Positions 25,615 to 35,086 of a DNA stretch of 64,000 nucleotides are shown piece by piece. This stretch comes from an uncultured bacterium (lineage in GTDB: Bacteria; Myxococcota_A; Bradymonadia; Bradymonadales; Bradymonadaceae), in NCBI GenBank assembly GCA_937981985.1, contig CALJNB010000015.1, forward strand, positions 20,566-84,565. The letters are read 5' to 3'. The notes beneath the pieces were generated by a model. The model did no database searches. It was not told the origin of the DNA and worked only from the letters and a program-made list of their open reading frames with translations. The first letter of the stretch is position 1; every line of letters begins with the position of its first letter. The position numbers and the translations under genes are program-made.

Positions 25615-27042
25615 ATGAAAGGTTTATCAGTATTATTTTTTCTCGTACTCGTGGGCTGCATTGATGACCCCTTGAAAGACTCTAAAAACGATACCGGTAT
25701 GGTAGAGAGCGATGCCGGCATGCTGGACAGCTCTTCAGATAAAACGGATTTGGGCGTTGACGACGGCGGTGTCTCAGGGACGGCTTTTGGCAGCGTTTGT
25801 AACTACAAAAACAACTTTTCAATGGGCCCAGAATGCCGCTCCTATTTTGGTAATTGGGATGCAACGACTGCGCGCGCTGATTGTGTTTCCGTTCAAGGAA
25901 CATTGTCGACAGGCTCATGTGAGACGGAGAACCTCCTTGGCAACTGCGACGTGCCCGCAAACGACGGTACCGTCACCTGGCATCTTTACGGAGAAGCTGG
26001 TGGGTGCATGTTCGCAAAACTTGGGTGCGGTTTCGCTAAGGATGGAGTCTATCGGCCGTCTGACGTATGTGAAGACGATATGACACCTGAAACGAAGCCT
26101 TTCACTCCGCCAGTACAAATTTGTACCGAGCCTCTGGAAGGTGAGCCCGCAGGTATGAGCGAGAACGGCGAAGTATGTACTTGGCAACTGATAAGTGGAT
26201 CTACCGAGGAAGGAAGAAAATATGAAGACTATGCGTCTTGTGACGTGATTCGAACCCAACGACCTTTCCGTCCCTACCCACGTCCAAACGACGCAGAGCG
26301 CGAAGATACTCGCCTTAACGATCCAACCTACAAAGCTGAATTGGATTGGGTCAAAAAACAAATTCAGGCATCGGCATGCGTTTGTTGTCACGCGTCTACA
26401 CTAACTGCACCTCAAGGCGTTTCGAACTGGGATATTGATCAGCCCGGTAATTTTATGAATGGCTTCTACGACTCCGGTCTCGCGTTGGGTGCAAACTGGA
26501 TCACATCAGAATCGTTTGGCACTTTTCCGCCAGAAGATAACAACGGATTTGATCGGTCTATATCTGGAGTTCCATCTACAAATCCTCTTCGGATGAAAGC
26601 GTTTTTTGAAAATGAGTTAGCATTTCGTGGAAAAAGCGAAGCTGATTTTGAAACGTCTAAACCCTTTGGTGGTCCTCTTTATGACCAACTCGTTTACGAA
26701 CCTACAGCATGCGCGAATGGTGAAGGGGTTGATGCCAACGGTGTGATTACCTGGAGTGGTACCCCTGCACGTTATATTTATGTCCTTGAATCGGGTTCCA
26801 AGAACCCAACGGTAGCGCCGAATCTGGATAAGCCTGAAGGTACCTTGTGGCGTATCGACGTAGCACCCGAAGACGAGCCCCTTGATTCAGGCTCGGTGAC
26901 CTACGGCGTCGTTTCAGGCGCGACCCAAGTCATTCCTGAATCAGGCGAACCTACTGCGCTAACGTCTGGAACCGAATACTACCTCTATGTCACAGCTGAT
27001 GTCGTTGTTCCGGTAACGCGTTGTCTTTTCACCGCCCCTTAG
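25615..27042 (+). CDS. Lipoprotein with a single CXXCH heme-c motif
   Basis: Lipobox LVGCI at residue 15, then an Asp-rich spacer (about 25-55). A first Cys-rich region follows (CNYKNNFSMGPEC, with about a dozen cysteines up to residue 185). In the middle, near residue 260, CVCCHAS gives one CXXCH site, compatible with covalent heme c, in a helical setting (WVKKQIQAS before it, then WDIDQPGNFMNGFYDSGL). The C-terminal 90 residues are strand-rich (ARYIYVLESG, YYLYVTADVVVP). It may be a surface electron-transfer or sensor protein, but one CXXCH could also be chance in a Cys-rich protein. The nearest distal Met ligands (MNG, MKAFF) are plausible, not proven. Confidence 0.75.
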   Translation: MKGLSVLFFLVLVGCIDDPLKDSKNDTGMVESDAGMLDSSSDKTDLGVDDGGVSGTAFGSVCNYKNNFSMGPECRSYFGNWDATTARADCVSVQGTLSTGSCETENLLGNCDVPANDGTVTWHLYGEAGGCMFAKLGCGFAKDGVYRPSDVCEDDMTPETKPFTPPVQICTEPLEGEPAGMSENGEVCTWQLISGSTEEGRKYEDYASCDVIRTQRPFRPYPRPNDAEREDTRLNDPTYKAELDWVKKQIQASACVCCHASTLTAPQGVSNWDIDQPGNFMNGFYDSGLALGANWITSESFGTFPPEDNNGFDRSISGVPSTNPLRMKAFFENELAFRGKSEADFETSKPFGGPLYDQLVYEPTACANGEGVDANGVITWSGTPARYIYVLESGSKNPTVAPNLDKPEGTLWRIDVAPEDEPLDSGSVTYGVVSGATQVIPESGEPTALTSGTEYYLYVTADVVVPVTRCLFTAP

Positions 27043-27064
27043 TTGAATTCCAAAAAGGTCTGAC

Positions 27065-28015
27065 TTGGACGATTTAGAACATTACGCTCCTCGCAAACCT
27101 GAGGTCTTGGATTCGGTAGGAAGATTTATTCGGATTTATGCACCCGATCTTCGATGCGAGAACGGTAGTTTTTTAGAATGTGCACAAAATGGCATCACGG
27201 AAAAAGGGGCCGTTATTCGCCAAGTCGGTAATCAACGTTTTGATATCGATCTTCTAGGAGGGCGATTAGAAAAAGGCGAGCTTAAAATTACGCTTCTGGA
27301 AGATGTTTTTTCGGTGAAAATTGAAACGACATCGATGAAAAAATTACGTTGGCAAAAAGGTGCAGTGCAAACTCATTGCACGTTTCCGATTGGTGAAAAG
27401 ATAACGCTCGACAGTTCTCCGATTGATAATATAGCACCCATAAAACGTGGTGCGACTCACTTGGTATTTTACAATGAGGCTCACCCGATTGTTGTTTCAA
27501 CTTTAGTGAAAAGCGTAACAAAAAAATTTACCTCATCGGCATTTTATTATTCCAATGAGGTATTAGAAGGCTTGGAAGCAAGGGATTGCGATCTTTCGTT
27601 TACCGATGATACAGGTCAACACTCCGTGGACGTATTTGCGGCCTTTACTTCGAATTCGGATTTAGCCTGGTTAGACTGTTCTTATTCGCCAGAGTTTTGC
27701 AAGCAGCTCGTCGAATTTGAAAAGCTAAGAAACCCAACGACGACAGTGCTCGCATTTGTAAAAACCGGAGAGGACGTGTTCCCGATCATTGAGTCGTTGA
27801 GCTTTGGAAACATCGAAGCGCTTTGGGTGATAGATGAGCACAAGCGACTGGATCCCACACGAACGCGAACTCGAATTTTTGAGGGTGATCAAAAACGTGC
27901 CGAAATCATGAGGGCAATTAGCGAATATCGAGAAGAAAAATTTGAGGCCGATCTTTTGGGTGAGCCCTTCGAAAAAGAGATTCCCTTTCCCGAAATGTGG
28001 GAACCTATTTTTTAA
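27065..28015 (+). CDS. Cytoplasmic protein of unknown function
   Basis: A 316-residue protein with no signal peptide or membrane segment. The start is a TTG preceded by AAAGGTCTGA; there is no earlier ATG in frame and the first internal Met comes around residue 92. The N-terminal half is strand-rich (RFDIDLLGGRLEKGELKI, HLVFYNEAHPIVVST), the C-terminal half has mixed helix and strand (FEKLRNPTTTVLAFVKTGE, ALWVIDEHKRLDP, KRAEIMRAISEYREEKFE). The second half could be a degraded enzyme fold. Codon use matches its neighbours. It ends inside the 3' end of the convergent transporter gene by 11 bases. I do not recognise the family. Confidence 0.7.
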   Translation: MDDLEHYAPRKPEVLDSVGRFIRIYAPDLRCENGSFLECAQNGITEKGAVIRQVGNQRFDIDLLGGRLEKGELKITLLEDVFSVKIETTSMKKLRWQKGAVQTHCTFPIGEKITLDSSPIDNIAPIKRGATHLVFYNEAHPIVVSTLVKSVTKKFTSSAFYYSNEVLEGLEARDCDLSFTDDTGQHSVDVFAAFTSNSDLAWLDCSYSPEFCKQLVEFEKLRNPTTTVLAFVKTGEDVFPIIESLSFGNIEALWVIDEHKRLDPTRTRTRIFEGDQKRAEIMRAISEYREEKFEADLLGEPFEKEIPFPEMWEPIF

Positions 28016-28952
28016 CGCGCTTCTGATGAATCGCGACGCTTAGGCCAATCAGAGTAATAACTGCCCCTATCCATTCCCATCCTGAAATTGAGAACATGAA
28101 GGTCGCCGGGAAAATAAGCGCGAGCACGAATTTTGAAATCGAAGTTAGAGGGGGGTTGAGAAAGACGGTAAAGCCAACCGAAGATGCGGGGAGGTGTCTA
28201 AGTAACCAGCTCCAGATAGCAAATCCCACCACGGTGCACGGAATTGATAGATAGAGTAGGGCGAACCAACCTTTGGTATCCAGAGCAACGAGGTCGCCCC
28301 AAGCGAAAAAGGGCGCGAGCGGTAAGATATACAGTCCACTGATGACAAGGCCAAGGTAGGTCCAAACGATAGCGGATTCTTTTTCCAGTGCAGGTTTGCT
28401 TAAGACCGAGTAAATAGACCAGCATAGCGGAGCGAGTACGGTGATTCCCACCATGAGAGAGTAGCCCGAAAAACTGCCTTTTGAATTAGCGATGAGGGTC
28501 ATGCCCGCGGCCGCGATCGTGAATCCGATAAGTCGGCGTTTTGTAAGTTGCTCGCCTAGAAAAATCGCAGCCAAAAACATTATAAAGAGGGGGGCTAGTG
28601 TTGTTGTCAGTGACGCGATGTGAGCCGGAACGCCGTTTTGTTGTGCGTAATTTAGTGCGAGATTATACGCCGGTACGTTTAGTGTTGCACAAATTGCAAG
28701 CCGACCTTTGTGTCTCCTGAAGAGTGCAATGGATTCTTGAAGAAGAAAGCAGACGAGATAAGAGCCTGCGACGAATGCGGCGACCAAGAAACGGGCGACC
28801 ATGAGTCCCACCCAATCAAAACGCGCGGGGTTGCCGTCGTTTCCCAGTAGAAACCCGATTGCAATAAAGCTGTTACCCCAAACAAAGAAGAGCGAGAAGG
28901 TCGCGAGGAAGAGGGTGATTCTTGTTGGACTATTTTTCAAAACTTCAACCAT
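28005..28952 (-). CDS. EamA/DMT-family transporter
   Basis: About ten hydrophobic segments in 315 residues, arranged as two five-helix halves, mark a drug/metabolite transporter of the EamA family (LATFSLFFVWGNSFIAIGF at the start; a second half beginning near LMVGITVLAPLCWSIYSVLSKP). Such inner-membrane proteins export amino acids or small metabolites; the substrate is not predictable. The ATG at 28952 is chosen over an upstream TTG at 28958; the nearest SD-like AAGGA is distant. The C-terminus is basic (HQKRVKK). Its stop lies inside the end of the convergent unknown gene. Confidence 0.88.
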   Translation of the reverse strand: MVEVLKNSPTRITLFLATFSLFFVWGNSFIAIGFLLGNDGNPARFDWVGLMVARFLVAAFVAGSYLVCFLLQESIALFRRHKGRLAICATLNVPAYNLALNYAQQNGVPAHIASLTTTLAPLFIMFLAAIFLGEQLTKRRLIGFTIAAAGMTLIANSKGSFSGYSLMVGITVLAPLCWSIYSVLSKPALEKESAIVWTYLGLVISGLYILPLAPFFAWGDLVALDTKGWFALLYLSIPCTVVGFAIWSWLLRHLPASSVGFTVFLNPPLTSISKFVLALIFPATFMFSISGWEWIGAVITLIGLSVAIHQKRVKK

Positions 28953-29086
28953 GCGCAAAGGTACGGCATCCTTTTGAAAAAGTAAGGGTTAAGTGGATTC
29001 TCTTCGGCCTATTTTTGTTTGTGCTTCTACGTAGCTTCGGTAACCTGCCTAAAACTAAAGTTGATAAACATAAGGAGCACCCCCCA

Positions 29087-32000
29087 ATGAAGAACTTCGT
29101 GATTTTTTTGTTTTTTGTCGTTTCAACTAGCATGGGGCATTTCGCCTACGCGCAAGATACCGACGGAGATACGGTCGATGATATCGTCGATCTGGATGAT
29201 GACAATGATGGGATATTAGACGTCGACGAAATGTTGTGTGGTGGGCCGGTTGATTTGGACCTCGCGACACCCATCGTGACCGACTTTCCGATGAGACCCA
29301 ACTTAGGCGCGGCTAAGTTTACTGGTTCTGTAACGGCAAATCACTCAAGTATGGATCTTCCTACTGGGACCTCGGCGGGCCAGTTTCGCGTGCGTAACTC
29401 CGGCGCTGGCGAATTTACCGAATATGAGATGACTTTTGAATTTCCTACAGATTTGGTTCTGTCTGATGGGCAAGGCTTTGGCGCATTTGAACAACTTGAG
29501 ACGTGGACCTTCACAACCGACGGGCCTGCGCTTCATGTTGAAGATCCCGGGGTCATCGATGCACCGTCAACAGTCGGTGGGACGACCACTTTGTATACAG
29601 GTAATGAGTTAAACAACGTTGTGGGACAAGATACCTCCACAGTTTCGTTCAGTCCCGCTACAACTAATGCGGAAGGGCATATTGTTCCTGATGATTCGAA
29701 TTGGTCGATGGTAGCGAAGGGCGTGCGCGTCCTTACTATTCGAGTAGTGACGTCAAACGCTGGAGCTAACGTTTCGAGTATGAGAATTCGCACTGATTGT
29801 GTGAAGTTAGATCCCGACAGCGATGGAGTCGCCAATCACGAAGATTATGACTCAGATAATGATTCCTGTGTTGATGGACTCGAATCCTCAGGGGCGCAGA
29901 GTTACGATAATCTTTCGGGGAATTCTTTAGCCGGCCCAGTCGATATGAATGCGATGAGTCCGACCTATGGGGTACCGCTTGTAGCAGGGACGGGCTTTAT
30001 GATTGGTTCTAGTACAGACCCTTCGGTCCAGGCTATTGAATGTAATTCATGTAATAGTGCAAGCTCACTTTTTTCCGATAATGATAACGATACCATCGGT
30101 GATGATTGCGATGTTGACGATGATAACGATGGGGTTTTAGATACCGTTGAGTGCGTGGAGTTACCGCGCCAGACGATTACCTTGGCGGACTTTGGAGTAA
30201 CGATGGCGGCAAACGATGGTTCCATAAATGGTACCGTCGACGTGAGTTCCAAATTTGGTTATCCACTAGGGAGCGTCATTGTTAGCGTTGAAAACGGAAG
30301 TACGAATACGGCCGGTACAGCATTCACGGTCGGAAGAAATGATTTAGGGACTCTACTCAATACCCGATTTCTCGTTTCGGGAACGATTCCGGTAAAGGCC
30401 GTTGTTTCCCATGGTTCAGTAAACTCGCATAGTGATGGTTTCTATTCTTTGTTCGGCGGTGAATATGAATTCACGGCACCGGGTGAAATGGGATATACCG
30501 ACCAGATAGAAGGAAACAATTATTACGTCGAGAATATCATGGGAGACGGAAGTCTTCAGATGATCTGGGCCAGCGAAGGCTGGGCGAGAGGCGTTGAATT
30601 TTATTCAACACGTCCACAAAAGAATACGGCAAGCGGTGTAACGCTGAGACTCGTCGGTTGTGCTGATACCGACGGTGATGGTGTTATCGATATGTATGAT
30701 TTTGACTCAGATAACGATCAGTGTCCTGATGGTCTAGAGTCATCTGGTGGTCTCACTTACTCTGATTTGACTAATAATGTTTTAACAGGGGCCGTCGACA
30801 TGGATCCTAATAGCGCAACCTATGGGCTCCCAGTTTCAGCCGGAACGGGGTTTGCTTTGGGTTCTAGCACGGATCCGGCCTTGCAATCAGCGGAATGTAA
30901 TCCTTGTGATGGAGGTAGTAGTTTATTCTCTGATCAGGATGGTGATACGATCGGTGACGCCTGCGATATTGATGATGATAACGATGGAATAGTCGATACT
31001 GTTGAAAATAACTGTTCGTCGCTTTCGATGGCACAGTTTTCAGAAGATTTCGAAAATCCTGTGATGACGAACGTGCACGTAAACAATCTAACCAATAATG
31101 TATTCGGTCAGTTAAGCGTACAAGATGCAGCTGTGCGATTTAATCAAATTCGCGTGGATGGAACGGGATACGCTAACGGTCCTGACGTGGCTAATAGTGG
31201 TGATCAGTATATCGATATTTCTGGCGTGGGTCCGTTGCTACTTCCTGTAACGCTATCAGCATCCGGAAAGATGAACGCGTCTTATTTTGTCGGCAATTGG
31301 GCATCACAAAGCGCGGGATACACGGCTTGGGATGCAAAAATTCAACTCCTTGACGCTTCTTTTAATATGATCGAAGAGGGGCCCGCTTTTTCCTTAATGC
31401 AATCTATGGGTCAGGAATTTTGGCAAAAAGTTGAATTCGAAAGTTCAACTCAGGCCGCAGGTGATTACTATATTTCATTCAGTATGGGGAACTGGGGAGT
31501 TGTAGATGATATTTCAGTTGCCGTGAATGGATGTGATTCCGATGGTGATGGGGTCGCTAATCAATCCGATTTGGATTCCGATAACGATGGCATTCCGGAC
31601 GTTATTGAAATGCAGCCTTCGGGAGACACTTACGTTGCTCCAAGCGGTATGGATTCGAATAACGACGGGCTTGATGACGCATTGGTTGGAATGACGCCCG
31701 TGAATACCGACGGTGTTGATGAACCTGATTATTTAGATTCCGATTCTGATAACGACGGAACACCTGACATTGAAGAAAACGGAAACAGCAACGGCACGCT
31801 CGCTGGTACCGATGCTGATAACGATGGGATTGATGATAATTTCGACACTGTTGCTGGTGGGTCTATGCTAGGAAGTCCGGGAAATGTAACGTCGGGACTT
31901 GATCCTACTACGGGTACCGATCTCGGTGATGAAGATGGCGATTTCGATCCAACCATGCCCGTGGCATTGACCGACGAACTTGACTATCGCGATGGCACAA

Positions 32001-34918
32001 GCGCGCCGGATGCTGACGATGATATGGCAAGCGTTGTTCAGAACACCACGGTTCAGATTCCTGTACTCGCTAACGACAGCGATAGTGATGGAAGTCTTAT
32101 CATCTCGACCCTAAACATTACTACACAACCCACCAACGGAATGGTCTCCGTAGATTCAATGACCGGCGTCGTTACCTACACACCTTCCATGGATTATACC
32201 GGTACCGATAGTTTTGTTTATGAAATTTGCGATAATGATGGTGCCTGCAGTCTGGCAACAGTGACGATAACGGTTGCCGCTAATCTTACCGATACCGACG
32301 GTGATGGTGTTATCGATGCGGTTGAAATGACCGATATGACAAGCATCAATGATCCATGTGATTTAATCATCGCCTCCCAATCGGTAATGCCGACTGCGAT
32401 GTGGAACATGGCCGATTGCGATATGGATGGTGTTACTAACGGCGACGAAGTCACGAATGGAACCAATCCAAATGATGCTGATAGCGATGATGACGGGGTC
32501 ACTGATGGGCAAGAACTTATCGACATGACCGATCCAAATAACGGATGTTTGTTAATGGTTGGAAGCCAAAATGTCATGCCGCCAAGCACGGTTTGGGCAG
32601 CAGCTGATTGTGATATGGATGGTATTTCCAATGGTACTGAAGCGATGGGTTGTGGGGCGATGACAGCCTGTAATACTGATGGCGATGCCTATCCTGATTA
32701 TCTCGATTTGGATTCTGATAATGACGGGATTCCAGACGCGACAGAATGCGACTCAGATCCTTGTGAAAATACGGATATGGATGGTCTGGAAGACTATCGT
32801 GACATCGACTCTGACGATGATGGTCTAACTGATGCTCAAGAAGCATTCCTTTCTGACGTCGATGGCGACGGGGTCGTGGATGACTTCATGGACGCAAATA
32901 TGGATGGCGCTAATGATGTGACCGCGTCGATTACGCCGCTCGATACAAATAACGATGGAGATCCGGATTTCCTTAGCACGGATTCTGACGGCGACGGCAT
33001 TCCTGATGCGACCGAAGGTCAGGATGATGATTTTGACGGTACTCCCGATGTTAGTGCAGTAGGTGTAGATACAGACGGTGATGGATTAGACGATGCGTTC
33101 GATCCAGATTGTATCGCGGCCGCCGATTGTGCCGGTGTGATTGGAACGATTGGGCCAACTGCCGATAATGACCTCGATGATATTCCTGATTATTTGGATC
33201 TTGATTCTGACGATGACGGTATTCTTGATTCAGCGGAATGTTCGACAGATCCATGTGAAGATACCGATATGGATGGGACTGCTGATTATCTCGATCTAGA
33301 TTCAGATGAAGACGGTGTTGATGATTCCGTTGAAGGTCACGATGCCGATCAGGATGGAGTTGAAGATGTGATCCCTAGTGGAACCGATACGGATTCAGAT
33401 GGAGTCGATGACGCATTCGACGCCGATTGTGTATTGGCTGCAGATTGTAGCGGCGTGATCGGAGTTCCTGCTCCTTTGCCGGATACCGATATGGATGGAG
33501 ATTCGGATTTTCAGGATAGCGACGATGATAACGATGGCATTCTGACCGAGACAGAAATCGAAGACGGAATTGCCTATGGCGACGATCCTGATAACGACGG
33601 AACTCCTGCCTATCTTGATGAGGATTCTGATGGCGATGATGTGAGCGATATGGCCGAAGGAACCTTTGATCCAAACACAGACGCACCTTGGGATTTGGAT
33701 AACGATGGGATTCCAGATTATCTCGATCCGGATTCGGCTCCTGAAGATACCGACGGCGATGGAATTCCTGATGCTATCGAATGTGATGGAGATGTTGCCA
33801 ACTGCGTTGATACCGATGACGACGGAATTTTAGATCACGAAGATATCGACGACGATAACGACGGTATCTTAACGATCGACGAAACGATTTCAGACACCTC
33901 GGTTGATAATGATGAGGATGGTGACGGGATTCCGAGTCATCTCGATCTTGATTCAGACGGCGACGGAATCGATGATCTCACAGAAGCTCACGTGCCGGGA
34001 AGCGAACCTTCGGGCAACGATACTGATATGGACGGGCTCGATGATGCATTTGATACCGATAATGGCGGTACCGATGCTGACGAAACCGACACCGATCTAG
34101 ATGGTACACCAAATTATTTGGATGTTGATTCGGACGGCGATGGTGTCGATGATATTGTCGAGGGTAGTCCTTCCGGGGTTGCATCGGGAACCGATACCGA
34201 CGGTGACGGAATTGATGATGCCTTTGATCTAGATAACGGCGGTACCTTACCCGAAATGCCTGACCAAGATGGTGATGACGTTCCTGATGTTTTGGATACC
34301 GATGATGATAACGACGGTATTGATACGATTATCGAAGGGACTGACGATGTCGATGAAGATGGTCTTCCAAATTATTTAGATATCGATTCGGACGGCGATG
34401 GGATCCTTGATTCTGTTGAGTGCACTAACGCAGCGGATTGCGAGGATAGCGAAACCGACGGAACACCTGATTATTTGGACACGGATTCAGATAACGATAA
34501 TGTTCCTGATCTCATTGAAGGTCATAATAGCGATGTCCAGCCTTCTGGTGTCGATGCGGACAACAACGGATTAGACGATAATTTCGATTCAAATCCGGCA
34601 TCTACACCCGATGCTGATGATGACGGAACTCCCGATTTCCTCGACCCCGATGATGATGGCGACGGAACCCCAACAGCCGACGAAGATTTTGATGGCGATG
34701 GTGATCCTACTAACGATGATCGCGACGGCGATGGAGTTCCGGATTACTTGGATCCCGATGATTCTGGGCCGAGCCCAGATCCAATTCCAGGCAACGACGA
34801 CGATCTATTATTAGGCGGCGGACTTGTTGGATGTTCGTCTGTTAATCCTGGCTCTAGCGCAATTTGGATTATCCTCTTCGGGCTTGTTTTGGGAGTGCGT
34901 AGACGCAAACGAAACTAA
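29087..34918 (+). CDS. Giant thrombospondin-3-repeat surface protein with MYXO-CTERM-like tail
   Basis: Start at 29087 (AAGGAG upstream) gives a Sec signal cut after FAYAQ and 1943 residues. TSP3-type calcium-binding repeats (DTDGDGVDDAFD, DSDNDGIPD) begin at once and occupy residues 1060-1900 almost without break. Embedded are globular beta domains (residues 40-240, 350-530, 640-790) and an Ig-like VCBS/cadherin-type domain at about 975-1062 (VQIPVLANDSDSDG). A 102-residue module with CVDGLESSG...GSSTDP occurs twice (residues 255 and 540). The last 35 residues have GLVGCSS, a hydrophobic helix and RRRKRN, a sorting signal of MYXO-CTERM type that would be processed for surface display. The mass of Asp residues makes the protein very acidic and calcium dependent; a stalk or adhesin role is likely. 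Confidence 0.9.
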   Translation: MKNFVIFLFFVVSTSMGHFAYAQDTDGDTVDDIVDLDDDNDGILDVDEMLCGGPVDLDLATPIVTDFPMRPNLGAAKFTGSVTANHSSMDLPTGTSAGQFRVRNSGAGEFTEYEMTFEFPTDLVLSDGQGFGAFEQLETWTFTTDGPALHVEDPGVIDAPSTVGGTTTLYTGNELNNVVGQDTSTVSFSPATTNAEGHIVPDDSNWSMVAKGVRVLTIRVVTSNAGANVSSMRIRTDCVKLDPDSDGVANHEDYDSDNDSCVDGLESSGAQSYDNLSGNSLAGPVDMNAMSPTYGVPLVAGTGFMIGSSTDPSVQAIECNSCNSASSLFSDNDNDTIGDDCDVDDDNDGVLDTVECVELPRQTITLADFGVTMAANDGSINGTVDVSSKFGYPLGSVIVSVENGSTNTAGTAFTVGRNDLGTLLNTRFLVSGTIPVKAVVSHGSVNSHSDGFYSLFGGEYEFTAPGEMGYTDQIEGNNYYVENIMGDGSLQMIWASEGWARGVEFYSTRPQKNTASGVTLRLVGCADTDGDGVIDMYDFDSDNDQCPDGLESSGGLTYSDLTNNVLTGAVDMDPNSATYGLPVSAGTGFALGSSTDPALQSAECNPCDGGSSLFSDQDGDTIGDACDIDDDNDGIVDTVENNCSSLSMAQFSEDFENPVMTNVHVNNLTNNVFGQLSVQDAAVRFNQIRVDGTGYANGPDVANSGDQYIDISGVGPLLLPVTLSASGKMNASYFVGNWASQSAGYTAWDAKIQLLDASFNMIEEGPAFSLMQSMGQEFWQKVEFESSTQAAGDYYISFSMGNWGVVDDISVAVNGCDSDGDGVANQSDLDSDNDGIPDVIEMQPSGDTYVAPSGMDSNNDGLDDALVGMTPVNTDGVDEPDYLDSDSDNDGTPDIEENGNSNGTLAGTDADNDGIDDNFDTVAGGSMLGSPGNVTSGLDPTTGTDLGDEDGDFDPTMPVALTDELDYRDGTSAPDADDDMASVVQNTTVQIPVLANDSDSDGSLIISTLNITTQPTNGMVSVDSMTGVVTYTPSMDYTGTDSFVYEICDNDGACSLATVTITVAANLTDTDGDGVIDAVEMTDMTSINDPCDLIIASQSVMPTAMWNMADCDMDGVTNGDEVTNGTNPNDADSDDDGVTDGQELIDMTDPNNGCLLMVGSQNVMPPSTVWAAADCDMDGISNGTEAMGCGAMTACNTDGDAYPDYLDLDSDNDGIPDATECDSDPCENTDMDGLEDYRDIDSDDDGLTDAQEAFLSDVDGDGVVDDFMDANMDGANDVTASITPLDTNNDGDPDFLSTDSDGDGIPDATEGQDDDFDGTPDVSAVGVDTDGDGLDDAFDPDCIAAADCAGVIGTIGPTADNDLDDIPDYLDLDSDDDGILDSAECSTDPCEDTDMDGTADYLDLDSDEDGVDDSVEGHDADQDGVEDVIPSGTDTDSDGVDDAFDADCVLAADCSGVIGVPAPLPDTDMDGDSDFQDSDDDNDGILTETEIEDGIAYGDDPDNDGTPAYLDEDSDGDDVSDMAEGTFDPNTDAPWDLDNDGIPDYLDPDSAPEDTDGDGIPDAIECDGDVANCVDTDDDGILDHEDIDDDNDGILTIDETISDTSVDNDEDGDGIPSHLDLDSDGDGIDDLTEAHVPGSEPSGNDTDMDGLDDAFDTDNGGTDADETDTDLDGTPNYLDVDSDGDGVDDIVEGSPSGVASGTDTDGDGIDDAFDLDNGGTLPEMPDQDGDDVPDVLDTDDDNDGIDTIIEGTDDVDEDGLPNYLDIDSDGDGILDSVECTNAADCEDSETDGTPDYLDTDSDNDNVPDLIEGHNSDVQPSGVDADNNGLDDNFDSNPASTPDADDDGTPDFLDPDDDGDGTPTADEDFDGDGDPTNDDRDGDGVPDYLDPDDSGPSPDPIPGNDDDLLLGGGLVGCSSVNPGSSAIWIILFGLVLGVRRRKRN
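29849..30154 (+). repeat. First copy of a 306-bp module in the giant TSP3 gene
   Basis: Encodes a TSP3-flanked module with GLESSG, YGVP and GSSTDPS. The second copy, also 306 bases, lies at 30704-31009. Equal length and clear residue match show an internal duplication, diverged at the DNA level. Confidence 0.85.
30704..31009 (+). repeat. Second copy of the 306-bp module
   Basis: Matches the 29849 copy residue for residue in its framework (GLESSGG, YGLPVSAGTGFALGSSTDP, SSLFSDQDGDTIGD). The spacing from the first copy is 855 bases. Confidence 0.85.
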
Positions 34919-34940
34919 GACAAGAATTCATGAAGCTAAG

Positions 34941-34967
34941 ACGCGCCTGACCTGGGCGCGTTTTTTT
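34941..34967 (+). terminator. Rho-independent terminator after the giant TSP3 gene
   Basis: ACGCGCC and GGCGCGT form a 7-bp stem around a 7-base loop, followed by seven T. It isolates the giant gene from the OmpA gene at 35087. Confidence 0.9.
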
Positions 34968-35086
34968 GCAATTTCTTCGGGTTATTTGACCGATTTGAAG
35001 CAGTCAATCTTGCTTTTTGCATGTTGCGTGGGTGATCATTTCTGATAACGTATCGTCATATTATCCCCAACTCTAAAGGACCGAGT

